Below are positions 35,608 through 45,407 of a DNA stretch of 64,000 nucleotides, piece after piece. The notes under the pieces are model-generated. The model saw only the letters and a program-made list of their open reading frames with translations, ran no database searches and was not told the origin of the DNA. A program made the position numbers and the translations under genes. The stretch's first letter is position 1. Each line of letters begins with the position of its first letter. The stretch is from Archegozetes longisetosus (lineage: Eukaryota; Arthropoda; Arachnida; Sarcoptiformes; Trhypochthoniidae): the NCBI GenBank assembly GCA_018873245.2, contig JAEMBT020000006.1, positions 9,259,855-9,323,854 on the forward strand, in the 5' to 3' direction.

Positions 35608-36686
35608 TAAAAGTAGTATTTACTGCTTTTGTGTATTTACCTTGCAGTTATTCGTCTTTAGAACATAAAAATCTATTTTTTGTTAATAATAATAAAGTAG
35701 ATGTACCTTAAAATAGAATTTTTAGTTTACAACTTATACGTGTGCAGATGTTTTATTTAAATTTAGTTCTCTGCTAGGTTCGACAATTAAAACTTATATA
35801 CAGTTTTAAAGAAATCAAAGTTTATTTATTAAAATAAAAGTTTATACAAAGTCAAAGGTTTAAATATTGAAAGGTTTGGATTTTTGAATATCCACTATTA
35901 CTGTAAGTGTTGGTTACTCTCAGCGATCACTTAATCTTAAGAGTTTGGGAAGTGAAAAGTAAGGGTCTCTTCACTCCTTTATGTAAGGCCAGGAGTTGTT
36001 TACCTATCAATGGAAATTTTTCTAGAAATATCTATTGTTGGTCACTAAATGACCAACTACTAATTAAGGACACATTTCTGACATCATTACTCTTATTTCT
36101 AGAACGCTTTCTTTAGAGTTTGCATTTAAAGAAAACAGTACACAAACAACCTGCCCTATATCCAGTGGTCAGTTTGTGCCCTTAGACGACAACGATGGCC
36201 AAGAAGGTAGGGCATTGTTCAAATGATCTGAATGCTGTGGGATAGAAAACAAAGATCTATTTTTGACCTCACATGTGTATTAAGCCTGTAGTTAGCTTTA
36301 CAGTCACAGTACAAGTTAATTTTCATTTGACTGATAAGTGCCTAAGTGTTATTTACTTAAATCACAAAAAGACAAATATTTTTATATTTTCAGCTAAAAA
36401 CAGCGATATTGTAATAACATCCAAGTTTCTTATTTGAACCTATACAGTACTTCTAAACTTTAATTTTCATAGACCACATGTAAGTCCAAATTAACTAGTA
36501 ATTTAAAGAATACTTTTAGTCATATCAACTTCGATCTTTTCCAACTTTTACAAATATTTTGACGCATTTTAATATTTTTAGCATTTGTTAAAATATTTTA
36601 GTCTCTGAACAAAATTATTACAAATGGCTGTCAATTACTATAATTAATAGTATTTGACATTTTTTCGTGTTAGCCATTGAAAAAGT
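35608..36686. other. intergenic with a spacer fragment
   Basis: No gene seen. About 36553-36660 resembles part of the DUF4419 unit spacer (compare 21480-21570), another dispersed fragment. Confidence 0.4.
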
Positions 36687-37337
36687 GGGTGAATCTTAGC
36701 AATCCCTGCTCGGGATGTTTCTATTGACCTATATCAACGAATCATATGTCGTTGGATAGAGTTCGCCAAGCTGAGTCTAACGATACCATACATGATCACC
36801 TGTGACCTCGGGTTCGCCGACGGGTGACCTTTAATATCCGACCTATTACCACAATACTTAACCCCTACAACATACATATCGTTGGAAAGGTCTTGTCATA
36901 TAAAGCTCAACGATGTCGGACATGGTAACCTGTGAGCTTGAGTTTACCGACGGGTGACCTTTGACTTCTTACCTCTGAGCAAAATACTTAACCCCTACAA
37001 CATATATATCGTTGGAAATATCGTTGGAAAGGTCTCTTTAAACTGAATACAATGATAACACTCACATTACTTTGCGAATTAAAAACAAAACGAAAGTTTT
37101 CAATGTTGAGCGCTCTGGGGAACTGTCTCACTGGGCACTGCCTATCCCCTGCCTTCGTCCTTAAAACGAGGCGAGAAGTTCAATACACCTTGATTTTTCC
37201 GTTAATTAGAATTCGAATCTGATTTTTGATTCGAATCGTGGAATGTATCGTGATAAAATGGTGGACGATGAAGAGTGAGTCTATCTAAATAAAGAGCAGG
37301 TCCAAAATAAATATTAACGACATCTTTCAAAAAATGT

Positions 37338-39049
37338 TTAATCTTTGACTATAACTGTATTTTTCTTTTCTATTCTTAAAATAAGCAAATTTGTATAAGT
37401 ATTGAGAAATGGATTGATCAATGTATTTATTTGAGCGATAAGATTTAATATATTTTTTAATTGTGCACAGCGGTTTTCAATATATTGAGTATGTATTTGT
37501 TTATCATCTGGACAGACAAAATGAAGGTTGTGATTAACACTATAATGGTCAAACAAATTATGTTTCCTAAGTGAAATGTATCTATAAACTGCAGCTGAAT
37601 CGGTAACTAAGATTGAACCTGGCTCAATATAATTCCTAACTAAACAGTCAATAACCGAAACTGTTCTATTTGGGGCTCTATACACGAATGCCTCTTTTGT
37701 TAATCTGCATGTCCCACCTACGACCCAAATATGTTTTTCTCCTTCTAACATTCTGCCTCGCTTGTACTTACGATGAACAATATGAGTTTCGTCGATTTCG
37801 ACAAAATGACTGAATATTTTACTATCTTCATCATATAGAACTCCGATTTTACGCCCAGGTTGAGATAAGATGACCTCTTAAACTTTTCTGCAAGCAGAAT
37901 ACCAATCTGAAATTGCTTTTTTCGACATGAAACTCAATTGCCGCTTGTTGATTAGTAAGCTCAGCTTCAAATGCTAATACAATGCACATTGTTTCTCTTG
38001 TTTTTCTTATGTTCTCTTGTTTAGAAAGCTTAGAACTTTCAGAGAATGTCCATGAAGTAGGACTGATAGATTTTCGACAAATTGGACAGCTAAGGGATGT
38101 TCAAAAAGTAAAGCAACTTTTTCAAAAAGCCTCGCGTGCGCGAACTATGACACTCACATTGTTGTGTCTTATGGAACACAATTCTTATTTATCACAGATT
38201 GATATTTATTTATGACTATCTTACTATCTTTGCTATAATGGCGATGACCCGATTAGAACACGAAGCCTTTTCTAAACGAGTTGTACAGTTGTATAAAAAT
38301 AAGAAAAATTTAGACGATAAGTTGGCTCTTAAGTTAACCACAAAACACTTCGTCGAAGAAGGAAGAGATAAAAGTGTTATTTTTAATATAATTAAAAGAT
38401 TTAGAATGCGTGGAACTATTGATTACAAGAAAATTACAGGTAGACTGGCCTTCAGAGACGTGAATAGTGTTGAAAAGATACTGATAAAAGATCCTGAAGT
38501 TTCTATCAGAAATGGAGCACAAATGGCCAAAATGCTGAGCACTTCATTCCATTAGCCCAATTGAGAGATATTGGGCTTTATGTAAAACAGAATACAAAAA
38601 AAGATCTAAAGAGCCCAAAAGTTTGAATGGTTTCAGAATAATTTGGCGAAATATATCCAAAAAAAAAAGTAATTGAAAAGTCTGGAAAAAATCTTATGAA
38701 ACGTCTTCGAGTTAAGCTTAGATCTGTTGGATATGTTGGAGTTATGGGACCATTCAAGTTGCCTAGAATATAGCTATAAATATGTAGTTTAATGCCTGAA
38801 ATTTTCGCTTAGAAATCTCTTTTCGTTTTCATTCTATAAATAAAATAAAAAAGTTGTTTTACTTTTTGAACACCCCTTACATATTCAATGCAATTTTTCT
38901 CTTTGAACTTTCATAACAATGCATTCAGTATCAGGGTGATTAACACAAGATGGATTAGGATTAGAAAGTTGGCTAGGAAGTAAACTCATCAATTCATAAA
39001 ACTCAATGGCATTATTCTCATTACGAAACTTTTGATTAAAATTAGACAT
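37338..39049 (-). pseudogene. Merlin transposase, interrupted and mutated
   Basis: The order on the minus strand matches an IS1016/ISXO2-type DDE transposase. The N-terminus is MSNFNQKFRNENNAIEFYEL (39049), followed by a zinc-ribbon-like part (CVNH...; after the insertion CPICRKS at about 38080). Next come SDWYSACRKV (about 37905) and the catalytic segments VEIDETHIVHRKYKRGR and HIWVVGGTCR, then LVTDSAAVYRY and HTQYIENRCAQLKN. Damage: the 785-bp mariner insertion, a stop just before it (codon after KLH), a frame slip after EFHVEK, and a stop after SACRKV. The family normally has a Trp where IENRC has Cys. Confidence 0.8.
38093..38877 (+). mobile_element. internally deleted mariner/Tc1-like element nested in Merlin
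   Basis: 785 bp with inverted ends AGGGATGTTCAAAAAGTAAA and the complement of AGGGGTGTTCAAAAAGTAAA, flanked by TA at 38091-38092 and 38878-38879. A frame from 38238 encodes a helix-turn-helix N-terminus (MAMTRLEHEAFSKRVVQLYK; FNIIKRFRMRGTIDYKK). It jumps directly to the C-terminal segment SPIERYWALCKTEYKKRS and VKLRSVGYVGVMGPF. The catalytic middle is missing, with a frame slip in the A run at 38660-38669. Removing it rejoins the Merlin frame. Confidence 0.85.
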
Positions 39050-39587
39050 ATTCAAATCGTCGAAAACGGTGGAATAGTTAAAACTGTCTGGTTCAATAGA
39101 TGTTCGTGCATGTCTTAGCATGAATGATAAAATTATGCGAATACTAAAAGCAAAAACCAATGAAATTAAAGAATGTAAATTGAATACGGTCGAAGGGGTG
39201 GAAGGAATTAAATAGTGCCGTGAAAACGACAATTCAACAATACTTGTCACTCTTTTCACTGACTGATAAGATGGTGGATCGCTATGGTGTTGCCCTGAAA
39301 AGGACAGAACACCATTAATTGGTACTGAAGTACCTTTAGCGATGATAAAGACTAAAAAGTAAGTTGAAACCCGCACTGCTTATGCTATGGAAAGTAGATA
39401 AAGAAAAGTACGAATGACTATACCTTATCAGAAGGATGAATTATACAAGCATTATTTGATCTTATAGGGAGATAATATCATTTGAAAATCGAAACTTAGG
39501 TTGAATAGGTCTCACGGTAACATGAGTGTTATCATTGTATTTAGTTTAAAGAGACCTTTCCAACGATGTACACTCAGTTCAAAATCT

Positions 39588-40340
39588 AACTGCCGGGTTT
39601 TAAACCTCTATAACTTTTTAATGGATTAACCGATTTTGATGCGGTTTTCATTAAAATAAAGAAAAACTCTCCCGGTTAACGTTTAATATGCTAAATTTAT
39701 GGACATATTTAAATAAAAGATTTTTAAACAAAAATTGTTTTTACAAGGGGTTAGTCAGATTTCGCCTAATCGCTTACCAAGCTAATATGGGTATCAAATT
39801 AAAGCTTATGAAGAATAGAATTGAAAGCGAAAAGAATTTTTCAAAAATATGAAGGCTGAGAGGAGAAATGAATTTTTAAAGGTTGATGTCTAAAAACAAA
39901 AGTGGTGGCAACATATCGATATGGGTATCAAATGAAAGCTCATGATGTGTGAATTCGGGAACAAGTAGAATTTTTCAAAAATATGAAGGCTGAAAGTGAT
40001 ATGAATTTTTAATGGTTGACGTCAAAAAATTAAATACATTTAAAAATTCATATCTCCTCTCAGCCTTCATAGTTTTGAAATTTTTTTTGCTTTCAATTAT
40101 ACTCTTCATAAGCTTTAATTTGATAACCATATTGGCATGGTAGGCGATTAGGCGAAATGTGACTAACCCCCTTGTAAAAACAAAAATTTTGTTTAGAATC
40201 TTTTATTTAGATATGTCCATAAATTTAGCATATTAATCGTTGATCGGGAGAGTTTTTCTTTATTTTAATGAAAACCGCATCAAAATCGGTTAATCCATTA
40301 AAAAGTTATAGAGGTTTGAAACCCGGCAGTTAGTTTTTGA
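39588..40340. repeat. large hairpin inside the Merlin right flank
   Basis: About 300-bp arms (39588-39892 and 40015-40340) are inverted copies, sharing ACCGATTTTGATGCGGTTTT and CTCTCAGCCTTCAT blocks, around a loop of about 120 bp. Diverged single-arm copies lie at 62180-62510 and 59822-59935. Confidence 0.75.
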
Positions 40341-40739
40341 ACTGAGTATATATGTTGTAGGGGTTAAGTATTTTGGTCAGAGGTCAGAAGTCAAAGGTCA
40401 CTCGTCGTCGAACCCGAGGTCACAGGTGATCATGTATGGTATCGTTGGACTCAGCTTGGCGAACCCTTTCCAACGATATATGTGTCATGGGAGTAAAAAT
40501 TTGTGGTCATAGGTTAAAGATCACCCGTTAATGAACCTGAGGTCGCAGGTCATCATGTATGGCATCGTTGAACTCAGCTTGACGAGACTTTCTAACGATA
40601 TATGAATCAATATAGGTCAATAGGAACACCCCGAGCAGGGATTGCTAAGATTCACACTGTTTATGCATCATTCCATAGTTTTCTTGCTTACCCAAATTAA
40701 CATGAAGCTGAGATTTAGTTTTATTTATTATCTTATCAA

Positions 40740-42255
40740 AAGGTAAAATATTCATTTTTAGATACAGTTATCAGCTTTGCAATATTTCTAAACTTATTTT
40801 TATATTGTAATTTCCTAACCCCTTTACAACTCTATTAAATTCAATAAGATTTTGAAAATGAAATAATGATAATATTAATGCATCTACTAGTAACTCTTTC
40901 CATTCATCTTGGAATTTTATCACTTTATTAAGGCTCTACGAAATATAATTTGTAGTTATCTTTAAATGCTGCAAATTTATCTGTAACAATCCTGCTTGAT
41001 CTAGTTTTCATATCGATTAAAACATTATCTTCAAAGTAAGTTCAAAAATCTTTAGACCATAAATTTTTATATTCAGAAAATTCCAAACTATGATCCGATT
41101 TACATTCTAATAAATCTTCTAAATGCCTTTTAAGAACTTTTAGATCGTTTAATTTATCTTCACAATTCCTAATCAACTGTTTTACATCCCTAATTAAATG
41201 ATTTTGGCAAAAAACTAAATTACAACTGTAATGGGTGCCCTATACGGATAGGTACTTTTGATGGTAGATTCTAGTAGTACTAGGTGTGGGAGTCTAACGA
41301 TATATTACATGCTATAGGTGTTAATATTAACGGAGGCGCGAGTGGAGTCACATATCAAATATGGTAGACCTAGGGTTAGGTCCTGTGACTTAACTTTATT
41401 ACTTAAACAAGGTAGTCCATGATATATAATTTTACTTATTGGCGACTAGTTTAATCTAACCATCACGAAGCCGATTTAACCTAAGCTGAAGATAGCGTCA
41501 GATCGCTTCACCCGGAACGCTTCGCGACCTGACGCAATTTTCACTTAGGTTAAATCATGCAAGTTGATACTTAATTATTTTATAGTGAGCTTTAGAGGGG
41601 ATACCTAGCGTATTATGTTTGATATTAGTAATTTTCTAAATTTTTAAAAAATCAATTTTTCACATAATTTATGGACGAAACATGGCATGTGGTATATCGC
41701 TAGACTCCCCGCATTGAGTACTATAAGGATCGATCATCAAAAGTACCTGCCTGTATAGGGCGCTATCTACCATTAGAGTTAGGGTAAAAAATCTAAAATT
41801 GTATCTATGATACCCTACTCCCTGTCTGTACAAATAGATATGAATGTAGCGTATTTCTCAAAATTTAATAAATGTATAGCAAATTCTCTCCAAAAATTGA
41901 CATGAAGTCTTTTAAATTTTCTTTCATGTATCATAAAAAGGACAGAAAAAATAGAATCTCCCTCAATGAAAACGTTAAGCATTACTAAAGCTGAGAGATA
42001 AAAGTTCCCTAAACAAAATTTTATATCGTAAGAGATTAGCTGTTCTAAGTCAGTATCCTCACTGCAATGCTTTAAAGCGATGTTTGCAATTCAAAAACAG
42101 AAGGTTCTCCGAATATTACCATAAGGTCAGAATGAACTGTAATTTGTAAAGTAAAATACTTAAATTCTGATTTAGATAACTAATAAACTATAAATTTCAT
42201 CATTTGAAATCTTTCTACTTTTTAAAACCTTTTTCTTACAATTTTGAATCTGACA
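40740..42255 (-). pseudogene. transposase-derived relic of the ZSWIM1/3 RNase H-like family
   Basis: Read on the minus strand, blocks in different frames line up in order with this MULE-related family. They are LEQLISYDIKFCLGNFYLSA with FLIHER-like FMIHERKFKRLHVNFW (41.9-42.05 kb), then FCQNHLIRDVKQLI (about 41.2 kb) and ECKSDHSLEFSEYKNLWSKD, then WKELLVDALILSLFHFQN and GLGNYNIK (about 40.8-40.9 kb). Multiple stops and frameshifts make it non-functional. The foldback element at 41233-41764 sits between the two halves. The SWIM and protease parts expected downstream are missing here but occur as a separate relic at 62.9-63.95 kb. Confidence 0.6.
41233..41764. mobile_element. foldback MITE inside the transposase relic
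   Basis: Inverted ends GGTGCCCTATACGGATAGGT and the complement of AGCGCCCTATACAGGCAGGT, extending over about 60 bp. A second hairpin in the centre (41468-41560) has arms GATTTAACCTAAGC / ACTTAGGTTAAATC around GC-rich GCTTCACCCGGAACGC. No coding capacity. A target duplication was not resolved. Confidence 0.7.
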
Positions 42256-43190
42256 GATTTTTTTGGGCTAAACTGGTTCTAACAATTAATGTCACTAACT
42301 AATAATAACACAAACCAAATGTCACAAATGCACGTGTTTACACTTTGATAATCAAAACTGTAATGAAATGAAAATATTCATGAGAGTATACATAAATTAT
42401 GACTAAAATTTAATTAGTTCTCACTCTACCAATAGAAACCATTGTCTCTTCTGTCTCTCCATAGAAATACATGGTCTGTCCTTTTACCATTTCCCAAAAA
42501 TGCTAGGCATATTTCGGACTACATTGTTGATGTAACTGCATCACTCCTTAATAACCAAACTAAATCTACGATAAACCAAACTATAATTTAAAAAATTAAT
42601 AACCGTTTTGAGGTTTGATAGGTTTAAAAACTTTTCAAACTTTGGTGCATATTCTCTCAAAATTTTGAGTATTTTGAGTATTCTGTCCAACCAGACCTCT
42701 CAGGTTGGACAGAATGATTCCGGGATTGGAAATTTCTCCCATCCATTGGGCTGTGATCAAACGGCAAACGATTTCTCCTATTTCGAAGCAATACTTTGAA
42801 TATTCAAACAAAATTTTAGACTTTTTCCATAAAACTGCAAAAGTCTGGCAATCTCTCAATGCATAAACTGACAAAAATTTTGTAATTCGAGCGCGAAATC
42901 ATAGACGCCTTGAAGTCTAAGACTAACTCCAAGACCCCCTATGGTTAGGATTAATCTGACTTGATAAGAGTTGATTCAATCATTTAATTAAATTCAATCA
43001 CTCAATTGGTTTCAATACAATACTTTGATTTCATTTCACTTACAAAAGTTTAGTGAATAGTATTTTAGTTTCAATTTCACTGCTATTACAATTCTCATTT
43101 TGTTCAATAGTTATAGAACATTGCCGAACCCTGCCTATCACATATTTTTAAATATATGATAACATATTTAATCACGATGTAGAATGTAAT
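42256..43190. other. intergenic, no gene seen
   Basis: AT-rich. Contains one small perfect hairpin at 42680-42715 (ATTCTGTCCAACC / GGTTGGACAGAAT, 10-nt loop) of unknown meaning. Confidence 0.4.
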
Positions 43191-43194
43191 ATTT

Positions 43195-43560
43195 TGGTGG
43201 GGACCCCAGCCTCCGCCCCCACCGGACTCCCCATTTTAGTCGCCGCAGAGGCTTACTCTTGTTCCTCCAACTCCACACAGATATCATTCAGAAATTCTGC
43301 GGGAATTGGAATCTCGGGCAGATGTCTTGCATACCCGAGATATTACAGAACTATCGATATATGCGCATAACAACCGATAGTTCTGAGGCCCTGGACATAA
43401 GAGCAAGTATAAGAAGATACACCCTCGACACCTTGTTCCTCTCTGTCTATAAGAATAATGACGCTGTTCGTTGTCCGCCATCCCAGTAGCATGTTGAGAA
43501 ACCACAGGAGCTCTCTTCATGTGATGAGCAGAAGGGGACCACTTCTCTAAGTTCATGTAT
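43195..43560. other. GC-rich island, unidentified
   Basis: About 365 bp with clearly higher GC than its surroundings, starting with GGGGACCCCAGCCTCCGCCC. Both strands have frames of 76-90 codons, but neither gives a recognisable domain. It could be a retroelement fragment or foreign insert. Confidence 0.35.
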
Positions 43561-43766
43561 GAAAAGAAATTTAAATGGCACCAACTTACTATCAGTAAAT
43601 TAGTTGATCATTAGAAGAATCGAAAGAGTTTTTCTTGTATTCATTTGAAGTAGCGTTTGCAATCAAAACTTTCAATTATTTTATTTAACTACTTTACGAC
43701 AAGAAAACATGTAAAGCATGCGAATGCTAGCAGCACAGTCCATAAAAACAAAACATGCACTCCTTA

Positions 43767-44149
43767 TACCAGGTCATTCAGAAAGTTTTAAAGTGCAAGC
43801 GTCTTATCAAAGAAAATTTGATCTCGAGTCAGTCATTGAATTAGTTATTATTTCAAACCTAAAACCTATTATTTTCATCAAAGTCAATTAATAGGTTTTA
43901 TTTTGTGACAATTTAAACCCTACGACTCAACAATTTTCCGAACGTACTCTCGACTGAGATCCATTAAAATATTTGGAAAGTTATGTTGAGTCGAAGTTTA
44001 AATTGTTAAAAAAATAATAACTATTAATTCGACTGATGAAAATAATAGGTTTTAGGTTTGAAATAATAACTAATTCAACGACCGACTCGAGATCAATTTT
44101 TCTTTGATAAGACGCTTGCACCTTAAAACTTTCTGAACGACCTGGTATA
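43767..44149. mobile_element. foldback element with mariner-type ends
   Basis: Nearly the whole 383 bp is an inverted repeat with arms of about 130 bp and a further inner pair. The ends are TACCAGGTCATTCAGAAAG and the complement of TACCAGGTCGTTCAGAAAG, flanked by TA, like mariner termini. Non-coding. Confidence 0.75.
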
Positions 44150-44511
44150 CTCATTTTAAGGTCTTATTTTGAGTTCCAAGTTCACACGACTTGAAAAAAT
44201 TTTCATGACTTGAATAAAGTTTGAATTGTTCGAATTTTCTTTCATTTAATATTTTAGAGAAAATGTCAAAATATAATTGATTGCTTGACCGACGTTTTAA
44301 GTAAGTATTTTAGACTGCTTTTCTATCGGATGATTTATTAAAATAATTATGTTCCATTCTCTCAAGTTTTTTTACTGAAAAGAGATACTAAAAGACTAAT
44401 TTTTGTAATCTTTGATTTGTTCTATATTCAAGTGAGCAAATGATTCCTCATTAAAAAAGTCTACAGTAACTTCATTCACTTGATATGACATACGACAAAA
44501 CAAATCCGGCT

Positions 44512-45078
44512 CTCATGAGCAATGTTGTCCATAAGCTCAGGCTGAGCCTAGGATTGAGGCTCAGCTCAAAGAACATTTTGGAGTCTTAGGCTCAGGCTTA
44601 GGCCCTGAGTTTTGAACCCAGGCTCGGGCTTAGGCTTGGTGGTTTTTGAGCCTAGGCTCAATAGGCTCCGGCTTGATGTCTTCGAGCCTATGGACAACAT
44701 TACTCATGAGAGTAGAATAAATAGAGGTCTATTAGTATTAATTGAGGTGCGATTGAGACGACATCTAATGCACTAAATTGTAGACAAACTTACTATTAAA
44801 AATTACTTACATATGTACATAACTTGTGTTTTATAATTATAGTAATTAGAATCATTTGTAATAATTTATTTAAATTAGAAAATATATGGTAAGATTATTG
44901 ATAATGATGTTTTGTATGAACACAATTATCGTAACAATTATATCAACTGAATCTGAAGTAAAGTTTTGATATATTTGAATAGCGCTCTTTTTATTCGTAG
45001 ATTTATTGCATGAGATGCCGCCTCAATCGCACCTCGATTGGTACTATCAGACCTCTATTCATTCCACTCTCTCATGAG
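44512..45078. mobile_element. MITE with about 75-bp inverted repeats, split by a hAT-type insert
   Basis: Left arm 44703-44775 and right arm 45004-45078 are inverted copies, both starting CTCATGAGAG at the outer end and sharing GAGGTGCGATTGAG. The 183-bp element 44520-44702 sits eight bases into the left arm. Confidence 0.75.
44520..44702. mobile_element. 183-bp hAT-type element of GCCTAAG/AGGCTC repeats
   Basis: Inverted ends CAATGTTGTCCATAAGCTC and the complement of TAATGTTGTCCATAGGCTC. The 8-bp target duplication CTCATGAG is at 44512-44519 and 44703-44710. The interior is almost entirely AGGCTT/AGGCTC motifs in both directions. A small related patch is at 61860-61915. Confidence 0.85.
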
Positions 45079-45407
45079 GCAGATAAATATTAACTATTAG
45101 TGACGTACTTAGTGTTTGAACCAATTGTTGTATAAAAGTTTAAGCGCTAAAAGTATTTGTTTTTACATTGAAGGTATTATCAAATATTTATTTCAAATGA
45201 TTTAATTATATTAATTGCAGTTTTTATTAATTTAATATAAGTTTGAAATATTTGCTAATTATTTGTTTGGTTCACATTTGAATCTACTGTTTGATGAATT
45301 TGTGATCGTTTTATGTTTTACTTAATTTAATGCGAAACACGACTTATTTAAATGAATTGTAATTAATATTATTTATAAGTAATTAATAAATAAATCGATT
45401 GTCTGAG

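Larger units (their letters stand above)
36687..40657. mobile_element. Merlin (IS1016-like) DNA transposon, decayed, long inverted flanks
   Basis: Both outer ends carry GGGTGAATCTTAGCAATCCC-like sequence in inverted orientation (36688 and 40637-40655). The inverted homology runs inward for about 380 bp on the left (to about 37066). On the right it extends over about 39518-40657 with extra copies. The flanks consist of units of about 120 bp around TATCGTTGGAAAGG and ACCCCTACAACATA. Inside is a broken ISXO2/Merlin transposase on the minus strand, itself interrupted by a mariner-like element. No target duplication could be settled. Confidence 0.7.

Noticed and set aside
38885-39376. 163-codon open frame on the minus strand as a separate gene
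   Set aside because: Its C-terminal 55 codons are the N-terminus of the Merlin transposase; the upstream part has no conserved content and is chance open sequence.
44530-44690. TTAGGC-like repeats as an interstitial telomere
   Set aside because: Motifs run in both directions and degenerate, within TIRs and a target duplication.
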